13,291 bases of DNA, from the NCBI GenBank assembly GCA_900769275.1, contig CAAGGA010000009.1, positions 1 through 13,291 on the forward strand. The letters are read 5' to 3'. Both the position numbers and the translations under genes were made by a program. This DNA comes from an uncultured Prevotella sp. (GTDB lineage Bacteria; Bacteroidota; Bacteroidia; Bacteroidales; Bacteroidaceae). Under the pieces are notes generated by a model. That model was not told where the DNA came from. It worked only from the letters and a program-made list of their open reading frames with translations, and did no database searches. This document shows positions 13,183-13,291 of the stretch, piece by piece. Each line of letters starts with the position of its first letter. Positions within the stretch are counted from its first letter, which is position 1.

Positions 13183-13291
13183 TCAATAAGCGGCCTCTGT
13201 GACTGGAATTTTTGACAATACATCGCCTTTTGCGCTCCAGTTGACATTCCACATATTGCCCGTCTCAGAGTCAAACAGTACCCAGACCCAA
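13183..13291 (-). CDS. 3' end of an unrecognised gene (partial)
   Basis: The minus strand from 13290 is open for 35 codons to a TGA at 13185-13183. The visible C-terminus begins WVWVLFDSETGNMWNVNW and ends KIPVTEAAY. It is rich in Trp and reads like a compact folded domain. I do not recognise the family. The 5' end lies outside the window. The stop is 66 bases upstream of the start of the broken lipoprotein gene on the same strand, so the two may have been co-transcribed. It could be chance open frame, but the composition looks protein-like. Confidence 0.55.
   Translation of the reverse strand, partial: WVWVLFDSETGNMWNVNWSAKGDVLSKIPVTEAAY

Overview
The window comes from a Gram-negative anaerobe of the phylum Bacteroidota, most likely Bacteroidales of the Prevotella/Bacteroides type. 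Support: three clear promoters of the Bacteroidota sigma type (TTTG or ATTG, 20 bases, TAnnTTTG); A-rich leaders instead of Shine-Dalgarno sites; a CMP-Kdo synthetase for LPS; a TonB-dependent receptor; a PD40 envelope protein; a reverse rubrerythrin for peroxide defence; and a fused NfnA-NfnB flavoprotein. The genus is inferred from general resemblance only.

Layout. Positions 1-132 hold six 22-bp tandem repeats cut by the window edge. A reverse rubrerythrin gene (201-755, +) follows and ends in a strong hairpin at 802-835. From 8227 down to 986 lies a minus-strand block read in the order serS, fused nfnAB, a small DUF486 membrane protein (TTG start), an SGNH/GDSL hydrolase, a PD40 protein with a coiled-coil tail, and a nucleoside (uridine-type) phosphorylase. 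Only serS has a recognisable promoter. Four of the five junctions carry a hairpin, and two of these share the core CGACCAGGTCG. A divergent promoter region (8228-8489) separates serS from a plus-strand pair: a LuxR-type regulator with a receiver-like domain lacking the phospho-acceptor Asp (8490-9068), and a 788-residue TonB-dependent receptor (9231-11597) with its own promoter. An 8-bp x 6 microsatellite lies between them. kdsB (12547-11810, -) converges on the receptor gene. The 212-bp gap between those two holds a second 22-bp repeat array arranged as a large palindrome and flanked by 15-bp direct repeats. The right end has a broken small lipoprotein gene (frameshift at an eight-base homopolymer, probably also 3'-truncated) and the 3' end of an unrecognised gene.

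Function. Most genes are ordinary housekeeping or envelope functions: translation (serS), NADH/NADPH/ferredoxin balance (nfnAB), nucleoside salvage, LPS precursor synthesis and peroxide removal. The regulator-receptor pair looks like an uptake locus of unknown substrate. The least ordinary signals are non-coding: two 22-bp intergenic arrays sharing a sequence skeleton, the palindrome and direct repeats around the second array, repeated intercistronic hairpins, and the microsatellite ahead of the receptor promoter. I see no CRISPR array, tRNA, rRNA, insertion sequence or complete defence system.
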